From the NCBI GenBank assembly GCA_046349975.1, contig JAXMBH010000002.1:62001-126000 (forward strand): a stretch of 64,000 bases of DNA, in the 5' to 3' direction. Below are positions 9,063-17,214 of this stretch, in pieces. The DNA is from JABDGM01 sp046349975. GTDB taxonomy: Bacteria > Planctomycetota > Planctomycetia > Pirellulales > Lacipirellulaceae. Position 1 is the first letter of the stretch. Each line of letters starts with the position of its first letter. The position numbers and the translations under genes were made by a program. A model generated the notes under the pieces. The model saw only the letters and a list, made by a program, of their open reading frames with translations, made no database searches and had not been told where the DNA came from.

Positions 9063-10232
9063 ATGCCCTATTCGCCTAACCACGTCCCACGCTACCGCAA
9101 GCATCGCAGTAGCGGACAAGCGGTCGTCACTCTTGGCGGTCGCGACTTCTATCTAGGCCCGCACGGCACCAAGGCCAGCTACAACGAGTACGACCGCCGC
9201 CTGAGTGAGTGGATTGCAGCCGGCCGCCCTCGCGCGTACGCCTCCGAAGGCAAGGCACCGCCCACGGTCATCGAGGTTGCGGCCGCATATCTTCGCTACG
9301 CCCGCACGTTCTACGGCGACGGCCCAAACTCTGAGCTTCACCGCATCAAGCGTGTGATTCGCCCGCTGCGTGAACTCTACGGCCGCACCAATGCCCGCGA
9401 CTTCGGCCCGCTCGAATTCAAGGCCGTGCGGGCAAAGCTGATCGACGATGGCCTGGCTCGCAAGGTCGTCAACCAGCATATGGGCCGGCTGGCCCGCATG
9501 TTCAAGTGGGCTGCATCCGAACCTATGGTGAGCGCCGACGTGTGGCGAGCACTAACCACGGTCGATGGGCTGCGACGTGGCAAGTCGGCGGCTCGCGAGA
9601 CGGCACCGGTCAAGCCGGTCGACGGTGCGACCGTTGACGCAACGCTCGCCTGCCTGCCCGCCGTTGTGGCCGCGATGGTTCGCGTGCAACGCCTTACCGC
9701 GTGCCGGCCGACCGAAGCCTGCATACTCCGCCCTTGCGATCTCGACCGCACCGGCGACGTGTGGCTCTACCGGCCCGCGTCGCACAAGACGGCCCACCAT
9801 GGCCATGCCCGCACGATCTTCGTCGGCCCGCAAGCGCAAGCCGTGCTGCTGCCGTATCTCGACCGCGACCCGGCCGCCTATTGCTTCTCGCCGCGTGAAT
9901 CGGAGCTAACCCGCAAGGCTGCCAAGCGCAAAACGCCACCGAACCAAGGCAACCGGGCCGGCATGAACACCAGGCGTAAGACAAAGCGTAAACTCCGCGA
10001 CCATTACGACGCCCAGACCTACGCCCGCGCGATCCGCTACGGCTGCGCTAAAGCCGGCGTTGCAGTGTGGTCGCCAAACCAGCTTCGTCATGCTGCCGCA
10101 ACGGAGCTACGTAGAACACACGGCCTGGAAGCGGCCCAAGTCATTCTTGGCCATACCAAGGCCGACGTAACGCAGATTTACGCCGAGCGCGATGTATCGC
10201 GCGGCGTTGCCGTGATTCGTGAGATTGGTTGA
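9063..10232 (+). CDS. int: Tyrosine integrase of the tRNA-Arg element
   Basis: 389 residues from ATG 9063. The N-terminal arm-binding region has the planctomycete integrase style (SGQAVVTLGGRDFYLGPHGT). A SAM-like core-binding domain covers ~65-160, followed by the catalytic domain. Catalytic residues by motif: R215 (TACRPTEACIL), a beta-hairpin lysine near K242, R342-H343 (PNQLRHAAAT), H364 (ILGHTKADV) and nucleophile Y373 (QIYAERD). The first histidine of the usual HxxR box is Asn (N339), a substitution that still occurs in active integrases. A basic insertion (KAAKRKTPPNQGN to TKRKLRDHY) separates the two halves of the active site. The position beside attL, reading away from the tRNA, fits site-specific integration there. 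Confidence 0.95.
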   Translation: MPYSPNHVPRYRKHRSSGQAVVTLGGRDFYLGPHGTKASYNEYDRRLSEWIAAGRPRAYASEGKAPPTVIEVAAAYLRYARTFYGDGPNSELHRIKRVIRPLRELYGRTNARDFGPLEFKAVRAKLIDDGLARKVVNQHMGRLARMFKWAASEPMVSADVWRALTTVDGLRRGKSAARETAPVKPVDGATVDATLACLPAVVAAMVRVQRLTACRPTEACILRPCDLDRTGDVWLYRPASHKTAHHGHARTIFVGPQAQAVLLPYLDRDPAAYCFSPRESELTRKAAKRKTPPNQGNRAGMNTRRKTKRKLRDHYDAQTYARAIRYGCAKAGVAVWSPNQLRHAAATELRRTHGLEAAQVILGHTKADVTQIYAERDVSRGVAVIREIG

Positions 10233-10260
10233 TTGTTTCCCTAACCCTGGAGGATTTTCT

Positions 10261-10515
10261 ATGCTCGCAACCGACTGGAACGTAACGCGACGGGCGCTAC
10301 TGGCTCGCGTTAATCGCAAGCTAGCCCATAGCCATGAAGCCGTAAGGAAATATCGGCGCAATCAAAGGCCGTGGGAGCGTCGTGGCGCGCATTGCCCGTA
10401 CTATCGCATGAACCTCATGCGGAATGAATTTAATGGTGATCTTGCCGACGGCGAGTTTGTCGACCTCGCACGCGAAATCGGCGTATTGCATTCACGCGAA
10501 ATCGTCGTGGATTAG
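10261..10515 (+). CDS. Small unknown protein of the element
   Basis: 84 residues from ATG 10261, chosen for the strong RBS GGAGG at 10249-10253. It begins 28 bp after the integrase stop, so the two probably share a transcript. The protein is basic in its first half (WNVTRRALLARVNRKLAHSHEAVRKYRRNQRPWERR) and acidic in the second (GDLADGEFVDLAREIG). No recognised domain. The position next to the integrase is where excisionases often sit, but there is no winged-helix signature, so that is only a possibility. Confidence 0.55.
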   Translation: MLATDWNVTRRALLARVNRKLAHSHEAVRKYRRNQRPWERRGAHCPYYRMNLMRNEFNGDLADGEFVDLAREIGVLHSREIVVD

Positions 10516-10564
10516 TGTTGGTGTTTTTTTGTATTTCGCCCCTTTATCTACAGGAGTTTTTAAC

Positions 10565-11083
10565 ATGGCCACTAAAACAAAAGTCACTCATACCCCAGCC
10601 CCTAAGACCGATGAGGAATGGGCCCGGCACTTTCGCACGGAACACTCGATTAAGGACGCGAAAGAATCTCTGCGAGTGAAGTTTGATCGGTCGATCCCCT
10701 TTGACGAAAGGGCCCTGACTGTCATCAAGGTCAACGCCGATGGCACGGCGCTAGTTAGCACCGAGGGCTTGTACTGCATCGTCATACACGATTCGGATTT
10801 CGGGCCGGACGGCGTCGAAACGTGCGTCGTCTTTGACGATTTCTGCGATATCGAATTAGCGATGAGATTCGCGCGGGATTGGAATAACACCGATGAGCCG
10901 CGCTACTGCGGATTCAGTAAACGCGCCTACGCGGAGGTTCTTTCATACGACGAAGTCTATGTACGCGAGAACGGCGGCAAGCTCCCCGCGAAGCCAGCGG
11001 CCAAGGCAAAGCCGGCAACCAAGGGGAAGCCGAAGGGTAAGGGAAAGGCCACTACGTCGCCGCGACTGGCCAACGTGGGTTAG
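10565..11083 (+). CDS. Unknown protein with basic Lys/Ala/Pro tail
   Basis: 172 residues from ATG 10565, with RBS AGGAG at 10552-10556. A longer in-frame extension upstream overlaps the preceding gene and is rejected. The body is mixed alpha/beta (VKFDRSIPFDERALTVIKVN, TALVSTEGLYCIVIHDSDF). The last ~30 residues are a histone-like KPAAKAKPATKGKPKGKGK tail that could bind nucleic acid. Its stop is followed 24 bp later by a strong intrinsic terminator, so it closes the integrase transcript. No family recognised. Confidence 0.6.
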   Translation: MATKTKVTHTPAPKTDEEWARHFRTEHSIKDAKESLRVKFDRSIPFDERALTVIKVNADGTALVSTEGLYCIVIHDSDFGPDGVETCVVFDDFCDIELAMRFARDWNNTDEPRYCGFSKRAYAEVLSYDEVYVRENGGKLPAKPAAKAKPATKGKPKGKGKATTSPRLANVG

Positions 11084-11107
11084 TGCAATTAACAGCGGCC
11101 CAACGCA

Positions 11108-11138
11108 CCCCGCGAGTTACGCACTCGCGGGGTTTTTT
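11108..11138 (+). terminator. Intrinsic terminator after the integrase operon
   Basis: A perfect 9 bp stem, CCCCGCGAG/CTCGCGGGG, with a 7 nt loop (11117-11123), followed by six T residues (11133-11138). This is a textbook Rho-independent terminator. It separates the integration genes from the phage-like module. Confidence 0.92.
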
Positions 11139-11211
11139 GTTGCGCGAATCGTCAACGCAAGCAACTGCAAGCAACTGCTAGCCCAATTTTGAAGTGAATA
11201 GCAAAGAAAGC

Positions 11212-11312
11212 CCAAAGAGGCCGCGCATTGGATGTAATGAAAGTTATATAATGAGGTCAATGGGTTAAATGTTTTTAGCTAGGTGGCTAAAAATAATCCA
11301 AAGAGGCCGCGC
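11212..11312 (+). repeat. 15 bp direct repeat pair upstream of the DUF1580 gene
   Basis: CCAAAGAGGCCGCGC occurs at 11212-11226 and again at 11298-11312. Similar flanks follow each copy (TTGGATGTAATGAAA and TTGTATGTCGCAATGAAA). A TATAAT lies between them at 11247-11252. The pair could be operator copies for the element's regulator or a small duplication. Confidence 0.4.
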
Positions 11313-11378
11313 GTTGTATGTCGCAATGAAATAAAATGGAAAGTAGAGACCGCTCAAACAGTAATCAAGAGGCGTAGC

Positions 11379-11687
11379 ATGGAAGGAATCTCTAGCTTGT
11401 TGTCGGAAACAAAAATTTCCATCGCCGCCCTGGCGCGACGCGAGGGCGTGTCGTTGCCAACGCCGTGGCGGTGGTGCGTCAAAGGCATTGGCGGCCGACG
11501 CCTGGAAAGTTTCATGCTTGGCGGCCGGCGGTACACCACCGAGGAGGCGTATCGACGTTGGATTCACGGAATGACCAGTGACCACGACGGCGCGTGCGAC
11601 CAGCCCGCAATGCCGTCGCCGACCACCAAACAGCGCGAGGCGGCTGTGTCGGCCGACGAGCGGGAACTAATCGAGCAAGGCGCGTAG
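11379..11687 (+). CDS. DUF1580 protein, putative HTH regulator
   Basis: 102 residues from ATG 11379, which has AAGAGG six bases upstream. A GTG at 11283 would add 32 residues but runs through the direct repeat. The sequence matches the planctomycete DUF1580 pattern: I-S-I-A-A-L-A-R-R-E-G-V-S-L-P-T-P-W-R-W, then RRLESFMLGGRRYTTEEAYRRW. This looks like a MerR/excisionase-like winged helix whose recognition helix reads a promoter or att site. The C-terminal tail is unstructured and acidic. It leads the phage-like gene block, so it is the best candidate for the element's regulator or excisionase. Confidence 0.75.
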   Translation: MEGISSLLSETKISIAALARREGVSLPTPWRWCVKGIGGRRLESFMLGGRRYTTEEAYRRWIHGMTSDHDGACDQPAMPSPTTKQREAAVSADERELIEQGA

Positions 11688-11735
11688 CTGCGCTGCAATT
11701 CAACCACCAACCCACAACGAAAAGGATTTTGTTGC

Positions 11736-12632
11736 ATGGTCCGTCTTACTGAAATTTCAACCACGGCCGCCAGTTATCAAGTTGACGAAGAAAACGGAAT
11801 TATCCGAGGCGTCAAGTTGATCGGTCCCAAGTCTCGCAACGGCCGCGAGTATGCGGAAAGCGCCTTGGACAACGCCGTCGAACTCTACGAAGGCGCGAAA
11901 ATTTACGCCAACCATCCCCGCCGGCAAGACGTTGGCGAGGACCGGCCGCTCGATGATTGGGTCGGCGTGGTTCGCCGGCCGCGACGGCTGCCCGATGGCA
12001 TTTATGGGGACGTGGAACTGCGGAAGGAATCTAAGCACTTTCGCGGCATCGTCGAGATGGCAAAACGCTTTCCCAACCACGTCGGTTTCAGCCACGTTGC
12101 GGATGGGGAAAGCGAGATGCGCGGCAATACTGAATTCGTAACGCGCATTCGTGAAGTGCTGAGCGTTGATCTAGTGACCGAGCCCGCCACGACACGCGGA
12201 ATTTTCGAGTCCGCGAACTACGGGCAGCTAACTCTCCGCGACTTCGTCGAACGTTTGCCGGCCGCGAATCCATTCCGCGCCAAGCTAGTCGAGGCCATCA
12301 ATACGGGATTGGTGAGCGGCGGCACGTCGCTTTTTGACCCCGGCGACAAGGCCGGCGCGGTCGACCCGCTCAAGTTGCTCTACCAAGCGCTGGAGAAAGC
12401 GCTTGACGTTCTAGCGGCGGTTGTCGACGGCAAGTCGGCGTCCGCACCTGTCGGCGGCGAGAGCCACAACCCCGGCGCCACGCCATTCAAGTCGACCGAC
12501 GGCAACGCCGTTGCTGAATCCGACGGCCGCTACCGCGAGCGCTTCGAGGTCCGCACGGGCATTGCCCGCGACACGTACGAAACGGAATTCGCACGCGCTG
12601 CCAAGCGTGCCGGTCAAGCAGTACGGCGGTAG
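11736..12632 (+). CDS. Phage capsid-maturation (prohead) protease-like protein
   Basis: 298 residues, with RBS AAAGGA upstream of ATG 11736. Residues ~20-165 follow the prohead protease pattern of planctomycete phage-like loci: GVKLIGPKSRNGREY, then Y-E-G-A-K-I-Y-A-N-H-P with candidate catalytic H60, HVGFSH with candidate nucleophile S119, and VLSVDLVTEPATTRGIFES. Such proteases cut scaffold and capsid proteins during head assembly. Residues 170-298 are an Ala/Lys/Asp-rich extension that could act as a scaffold. No major capsid gene follows where one is normally found, which is odd: either this protease acts on a helper's capsid or the capsid gene has been lost. Confidence 0.75.
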   Translation: MVRLTEISTTAASYQVDEENGIIRGVKLIGPKSRNGREYAESALDNAVELYEGAKIYANHPRRQDVGEDRPLDDWVGVVRRPRRLPDGIYGDVELRKESKHFRGIVEMAKRFPNHVGFSHVADGESEMRGNTEFVTRIREVLSVDLVTEPATTRGIFESANYGQLTLRDFVERLPAANPFRAKLVEAINTGLVSGGTSLFDPGDKAGAVDPLKLLYQALEKALDVLAAVVDGKSASAPVGGESHNPGATPFKSTDGNAVAESDGRYRERFEVRTGIARDTYETEFARAAKRAGQAVRR

Positions 12633-12634
12633 TG

Positions 12635-12898
12635 ATGGCGACCACTCATTACATGGCAACGCAACTTCGTCGACTCGACCCAGCGGGTTGCCTCGGCTTG
12701 ACCGACGCCGAAGTTATTGCCATCGCAAACGCCTGCGACTGCTGCGGCGAACCAATCGCCGACGATGAAACGCTCGCCGAATTTGCGGCAGCGTCGGAAA
12801 CGATTTCTGACTTTTACGACAAAATAATTTTCCACTACCCCCGAAAAAAGAGGATTCAGAATGAGCGCCCTTATGAAGGATCAGAATTTGATGGCTAG
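12635..12898 (+). CDS. Small protein with Cys-x-x-Cys motif
   Basis: 87 residues from ATG 12635, 2 bp after the protease stop. A GTG overlaps that stop and could serve instead. The middle holds A-C-D-C-C-G-E-P-I-A-D-D-E, a possible single metal-binding site, followed by an acidic helix (ETLAEFAAASETISDFYDK). The last 38 bp overlap the next gene in another frame. No family recognised. The position just after the protease would suit a head-assembly accessory. Confidence 0.5.
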   Translation: MATTHYMATQLRRLDPAGCLGLTDAEVIAIANACDCCGEPIADDETLAEFAAASETISDFYDKIIFHYPRKKRIQNERPYEGSEFDG

Positions 12899-13712
12899 CG
12901 ACGCAACGCACGCGCCGCCCTATACCGATGAGGACCGCGCGGAAGTTGCCGCGATCTTCGGCGAGCTTGATCCAGACTATCGGCTGTTGCGTGAATCAGA
13001 AGCACGCGGCAACGCTTTTGTCAAACCGGACTTGGATGCAGAAGCGGTGCGACTCGGATACAGCGAAATTGAGCGCGACGCGCATCGCGCTATGTGCGGC
13101 GACGCGCAGCAAATTTGCGACATTATCAACCGCGGGAATGCGGCCAAGGCAAAACTGCCATCATTGGCAGCGAAGGCGGAAGAAATTCGCCGACACATTT
13201 GGGACAATCCGCCGTTGAATCGCCAGCAGCAGTTAGAGCAGCAGCGGCAATTGAGCGAAGCGCGGCAAGCGCTCGCCGACACGCGGGAGATTGTCGCCGA
13301 CATAAACCGCTACGCTTGGATGCTCGATAAGTGCATCGATCCGCGCGTGTACGCCGACCTTCACAACGCACTCGATGAGCTACAAAAGCTACGGGACCGA
13401 CACGAAGAATTACGCCGCGAAGTCAAGCCGGCGGTCGTGTTCGACACTGTGAGCGTTGAGGCGGGCGATCAATCTTACACGGCACGCCGGCCGCGTGAGC
13501 TTGGCGAGGAGCACTGGGAACGCGTTACGAAGTATGCCGACCGCTCAACGGCAGCCGGAGAAAAAGAGTATCGTGAAGCCGAGCGCGAATTACTGCGATT
13601 GAAGAAGGCCAAGCGGCAACTGGCCGAAAATGCGGTCGCAATCGACCAGCTTACGGAGCTTGTCGCCGAACTCGAACGCCGCCCGCTGCGAGCGGCATTC
13701 TTCAGGATGTAG
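12861..13712 (+). CDS. Coiled-coil protein of the phage-like block
   Basis: 283 residues from ATG 12861 (AGGATT nearby); a second in-frame ATG at 12891 is possible. The protein is almost all charged helix: ~75-160 (KLPSLAAKAEEIRRHIW, QQLEQQRQLSEARQALAD), 170-190 (LHNALDELQKLRDRHEELRRE) and 225-275 (EKEYREAERELLRLKKAKRQL), so a long coiled coil is likely. A short beta-rich section (PAVVFDTVSVEAGDQSYTARR) interrupts it. No family is recognised. The place in the gene order would suit a scaffold or head-completion protein, but that is inference. Confidence 0.6.
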   Translation: MSALMKDQNLMASDATHAPPYTDEDRAEVAAIFGELDPDYRLLRESEARGNAFVKPDLDAEAVRLGYSEIERDAHRAMCGDAQQICDIINRGNAAKAKLPSLAAKAEEIRRHIWDNPPLNRQQQLEQQRQLSEARQALADTREIVADINRYAWMLDKCIDPRVYADLHNALDELQKLRDRHEELRREVKPAVVFDTVSVEAGDQSYTARRPRELGEEHWERVTKYADRSTAAGEKEYREAERELLRLKKAKRQLAENAVAIDQLTELVAELERRPLRAAFFRM

Positions 13713-13728
13713 AGGTCGTTCTCGGGGG

Positions 13729-13786
13729 GGCGGCGGCCGGTGTCTCGCCGGGGGCGTTCTGAGCAGCGCCGGTCGCCGCCTTTTTT
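13729..13786 (+). terminator. Intrinsic terminator between phage-like sub-modules
   Basis: A GC-rich stem of 12 pairs (13729-13740 with 13769-13780, one G:U), a 28 nt loop, then six T residues at 13781-13786. It lies between the coiled-coil gene and the tape-measure-like gene, so the element's plus-strand genes are not one uninterrupted transcript. Confidence 0.75.
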
Positions 13787-13812
13787 GGTATAGCTATTTT
13801 TGGGTGTCGCGC

Positions 13813-14949
13813 ATGAATGATGTGATCCGCAACGCAATCATTAGTCTAAAAATCCTGCTAGAAGAGCCCGACCTGCGCTCGCCCGCAATCGACGAAGCAG
13901 CCAAGTCGCAGGAGGCACTGGCGGAGGCCACGGCCAAACAAACATCGGCCGCAACGATGGCGGAAGCTGCGAACGCCAAGCAAGCGGCAGCCGCCGAATC
14001 ACTGGCGACCGCGACCGCCGGAACGACGGCCGCCGTTGACGCCACGACCGTGGCCATCGAAGCGGAGTCGGTCGCGGCCGAAGCATCGGCGGCGGCCAAT
14101 ACGGTTGCGGCCGGCGGGTTTTTGTCGCTAGAGGCGGCGGTCGGCAACATTGCCGGAATAATGGCGCTGGCCTTAATCGGCATCAACATGGTGCGCGATG
14201 CTTACGACTATCTAACCGAATCCGCCGAGGAAGCGGCAGAAGCCCAGCGCAAGCTTAACGAGGAGAACCAAAAAGGTATCGACGCGCTAAATAAATTGGC
14301 ATCACTAGAAATGAAGCGCATCGACTTGATCAAAGACGCATCCGAAAAGGAGCGGGCATTGCGGCAGGTCATGAAAGACCCGATCGACTCCCCCGAGTAC
14401 ATCGAAAAATCCAAAGTCCCGGCCGCGCAAGAACTGCTGCGGATGTACGAAAAGCGGCATCAAGCGGCGGAGCGCGAGCGCAAGGCACAGATAGATACCG
14501 TCAACCTTCGGGACCGCGAACTAAAGTCGGCCAGCGAGCGGCTGGAGGCGGCGAAGCTGGCCATCCGCAAGGCCGAGGCATTCGACCGCGACCAGGAATA
14601 CCGACGCACTCACGACGCGAAAGGGCGGCCCCGCAAGGGCGCTTCGTCGTACGAAAGCGAGGTTAGCCAGATGCTCGCCGCGCAGCGTGCCGACACGCTG
14701 CGGCAAGCCAACGAGATGTACACAAAGGCACTAGCTAAATTCAATGAAACCACCGGCGGAAAGTCGGCGGCCGAAGCCATCGCGTCGATCAATAGTGCGG
14801 AAGATGAGATCGTCAAGGGAATCGACCAGTTGAGCGAAGGGGTAACGGTCAAACTGCGAGAGTTTTACGACCGCCTAAGCGCCGTGGAATTTCAGGCCGA
14901 ACAACAGCGGCAAGGCGAGGCGGCCAAGCGAGCACCGCGACTGCGGTAG
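13813..14949 (+). CDS. Tape-measure-like protein (short)
   Basis: 378 residues from ATG 13813; the frame is open further upstream but would run through the terminator and the previous gene. Residues ~30-115 are an extreme Ala/Thr/Glu helix with no turns. Residues ~100-135 are hydrophobic (FLSLEAAVGNIAGIMALALIGINM), and ~140-370 are a charged coiled coil. That order (coil, membrane-active patch, coil) is the hallmark of phage tape-measure proteins. At under 400 residues it would set a very short tail, or act as an injection protein. No sequence family was recognised, so the call rests on architecture. Confidence 0.5.
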   Translation: MNDVIRNAIISLKILLEEPDLRSPAIDEAAKSQEALAEATAKQTSAATMAEAANAKQAAAAESLATATAGTTAAVDATTVAIEAESVAAEASAAANTVAAGGFLSLEAAVGNIAGIMALALIGINMVRDAYDYLTESAEEAAEAQRKLNEENQKGIDALNKLASLEMKRIDLIKDASEKERALRQVMKDPIDSPEYIEKSKVPAAQELLRMYEKRHQAAERERKAQIDTVNLRDRELKSASERLEAAKLAIRKAEAFDRDQEYRRTHDAKGRPRKGASSYESEVSQMLAAQRADTLRQANEMYTKALAKFNETTGGKSAAEAIASINSAEDEIVKGIDQLSEGVTVKLREFYDRLSAVEFQAEQQRQGEAAKRAPRLR

Positions 14950-14954
14950 GTGCA

Positions 14955-15395
14955 ATGAGCGAACACGTACTAACCAGCGACGCAGCGCCCGAACCAACGC
15001 CGGGCAAAAAGGGGCGCGGCGGCCGCGCGGCCTATTGGCGTCACGGCTTGCGCGGCGTCGCGTTCCCGCCGCAGCTTACGTGGATGAAACGCACGATCGA
15101 CCACTTCCGCCGGCAAGTCGAATCCGCCGTCATGGAGGCTAAGGGAGAAATTTCGTTGGTCGATGCGGCCACGATTAACACGATTTACAGATGGGAGAGG
15201 CACGCGCAATTGGCTACCCATTGGCTCACGGAACATGCCGACGAACTCGCGCCGGCCGACAAGTTGAAGTTTTCGCACGAGGCCGCGCGAGCCAGCGCGG
15301 AACGCGATAAGGCGCTCCGGGCGCTAGGTCTCGACAAACAAACCAGCGACCTAATACACGACGCGATTGTAATCGCCACTAAAGCGAGCGAATGA
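14955..15395 (+). CDS. Putative small terminase subunit
   Basis: 146 residues starting 5 bp after the previous stop and overlapping the large terminase gene by 4 bp (ATGA). The N-terminus is basic and flexible (GKKGRGGRAAYWRHGLRG). Helices follow (WMKRTIDHFRRQVESAVMEAKG, LVDAATINTIYRWERHAQLATHWL), ending in KFSHEAARASAERDKALRALGLD. Small terminase subunits share little sequence and are usually called from position; here the overlap with a TerL-like gene is the main evidence. Confidence 0.55.
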   Translation: MSEHVLTSDAAPEPTPGKKGRGGRAAYWRHGLRGVAFPPQLTWMKRTIDHFRRQVESAVMEAKGEISLVDAATINTIYRWERHAQLATHWLTEHADELAPADKLKFSHEAARASAERDKALRALGLDKQTSDLIHDAIVIATKASE

Positions 15396-16867
15396 AGTTA
15401 AGCCAACAACAAGTCGCCGAGCTAATCCAGCGCTACCGCAACGACCCTATGGCGTTTGCGGCCGATCTATTCGTGCCACTAGGCGGCAAGTCGGGCCGGC
15501 TTGGAGATCATTGGGCCGACTTCCAGCAACGCGACTTCGCAGCGTTAGCGCCGTCGCTAGTGGCCGTTGCGAATGGCGAAACGCCGCCCACGCGCCGATT
15601 CTGGATTGAGCGCACCAAGGGCGGCAGCAAGGATAGCGACTGCTGCGTGGCGATCTTGTGGCTACTCGCGTTCGCGTCGCGTACGATCCGCATTCAAGTC
15701 GGCGCGTACGATCAGGAGCAGGCCAGCGAACTACGCCACATTGCGAAGGCGATTCTAAACATCGACGCGCCGCTTAATCGTTTGCTCGCATCGCGTATCG
15801 AGGTCCAGCGCAATTGCATCATCGGCAAGGCACTCACGCCCGGCACGCCGGAGAGTGTGTGTGAAATTCTCACGACCGACGCATACGGAGCACACGGTGC
15901 GCGGCCGGATGTAGTAATTGCGAATGAGCTATCGCACGTCGGCAGCCAGGCGTTCATGGAAACGCTTTTCGACAATGCCGATAAAGTACCGCATTCAATC
16001 TGCATCGTTGCGACCAATGCCGGCGAGCGCGGTACGTGGCAAGAGAAGTGGCGCGAAATCGCAGAGACTTCCGGGCGTTGGTGTTTTAGCGTGCTTGACA
16101 AGCCGGCACCGTGGGTCGGCGAAGCCGACCTAGCCGAATCCCAGCTACGCAACCCGCCGCAACGATTCGCCCGCCTGTGGCGCGGCGTATGGTCGAGCGG
16201 CGACGGCGACACGATACCGCCAGAGCAAATAGCAGCATGCACGATCTTGGACGGGCCGCATTCGTACGCTAAGCCGGGAATGGTTTATCTCGCCGGCGTC
16301 GACCTGGGCATTAAGCGCGACCACTCGGCAATCGTTATCGTGGGCTTCGACTTCCGCCGCGACTTAGTGGAACTCGCCGCCGTGCGGTCGTGGTCGCCGC
16401 GCATGTTTGCGAGCCAGCAAGTCGAATTAAGTCATGTTCAAGATGCGATCTTGGACGCGCAGCGGCGATTCCGCACCATTGCTTGGGTATTCGACCCCTG
16501 GAATTGTGCGCTACTGGCTGAGCAATGCAGCCGCCAGGGTTGCACCATGATTGAGTGCGCAATGACGAGCGCCCAAAAAAACATCATGGCGAAAACGCTG
16601 ATTGAATCGTTTGCCAATAAGCTGGTCGCACTCTACCCCGACGAAGAATTCGCCCGCGATCTAGGCCGGCTGCGCTTCAAGGAAAACTCAATTGGCGGCC
16701 TGCAAATTTCTGCGATTCGGGATAGCACCGGCCATGCGGACAAAGCTACGGCATTCGCAATCGTACTGCCCTACGCGCGGGCATTGTCGCAAGACCCCGA
16801 CGCAACCGCCGCCCACATGGGAAATAGCCGCGTTGACGACGCGGCCGAAGTCTTAACCCCGGTATAA
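15392..16867 (+). CDS. terL: Phage terminase large subunit-like protein
   Basis: 491 residues. The ATPase domain has a Walker A-like stretch R-T-K-G-G-S-K-D-S-D at ~74-83, which deviates from the standard G-K-S/T, a Walker B D-V-V-I-A-N-E at ~173-179 and a coupling motif V-A-T-N-A-G at ~206-211. The C-terminal nuclease domain has an RNase H-like start A-G-V-D-L-G (D304), a middle acidic strand IAWVFDPWN and a later D in GHADKATAFAIVL. TerL motors cut and pump DNA into proheads. It is translationally coupled to the putative small subunit. The altered P-loop may mean reduced activity or only family divergence. Confidence 0.8.
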   Translation: MKLSQQQVAELIQRYRNDPMAFAADLFVPLGGKSGRLGDHWADFQQRDFAALAPSLVAVANGETPPTRRFWIERTKGGSKDSDCCVAILWLLAFASRTIRIQVGAYDQEQASELRHIAKAILNIDAPLNRLLASRIEVQRNCIIGKALTPGTPESVCEILTTDAYGAHGARPDVVIANELSHVGSQAFMETLFDNADKVPHSICIVATNAGERGTWQEKWREIAETSGRWCFSVLDKPAPWVGEADLAESQLRNPPQRFARLWRGVWSSGDGDTIPPEQIAACTILDGPHSYAKPGMVYLAGVDLGIKRDHSAIVIVGFDFRRDLVELAAVRSWSPRMFASQQVELSHVQDAILDAQRRFRTIAWVFDPWNCALLAEQCSRQGCTMIECAMTSAQKNIMAKTLIESFANKLVALYPDEEFARDLGRLRFKENSIGGLQISAIRDSTGHADKATAFAIVLPYARALSQDPDATAAHMGNSRVDDAAEVLTPV

Positions 16868-16883
16868 AGAAAGGTTCCCCGAC

Positions 16884-17144
16884 ATGGCAAAAACGCCACC
16901 GGCAACAGCACTCACGACCCCTAAGGCCGTGCCGATTGTGCTCGACACGATCTATACCCCGCCCCTGCGCGGCATCCGCGTGGGCGTGTCGAGCGGTAAC
17001 GTCGCGGTCAAAAACATTGACGCCGACACAGTCACGTTTACCAACGTAACGCTCGGCGAAATTCTCAAGGGGCAAATTCAGCAAGTGCTTACGAGCGGCA
17101 CGACCGTAGACAGCCCCACCACGAACTTAGTTGGCCAGCAGTAA
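16884..17144 (+). CDS. Spike-base-like small phage protein
   Basis: 86 residues from ATG 16884 (RBS AAAGG). The layout is a short Thr/Pro start, then VLDTIYTPPLRGIRVGVSSG, VAVKNIDADTVTFTNV and GEILKGQIQQVLTSGTTVDSP. It recalls the ~80-100 residue spike base proteins of gene transfer agents and phages (RCAP_Rcc01079 type), which share L-x-x-x-x-R-G-L/I-x-V-G, V-T-F-x-N-V-x-x-G and T-G-T-T-x-x-N. In those systems the protein attaches spikes to heads. The resemblance is from memory and needs a profile search. Confidence 0.5.
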   Translation: MAKTPPATALTTPKAVPIVLDTIYTPPLRGIRVGVSSGNVAVKNIDADTVTFTNVTLGEILKGQIQQVLTSGTTVDSPTTNLVGQQ

Positions 17145-17214
17145 CCCCGAAACGAAAAAAGCCCAGCGACCGAAGTTTGACGACGCGGCCGCCGGGCAAT
17201 CACACAACAGGAAA

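Noticed and set aside
9153..9839. Minus-strand frames opposite the integrase
   Set aside because: No RBS, no domains, and full overlap with a gene having a complete set of catalytic residues.
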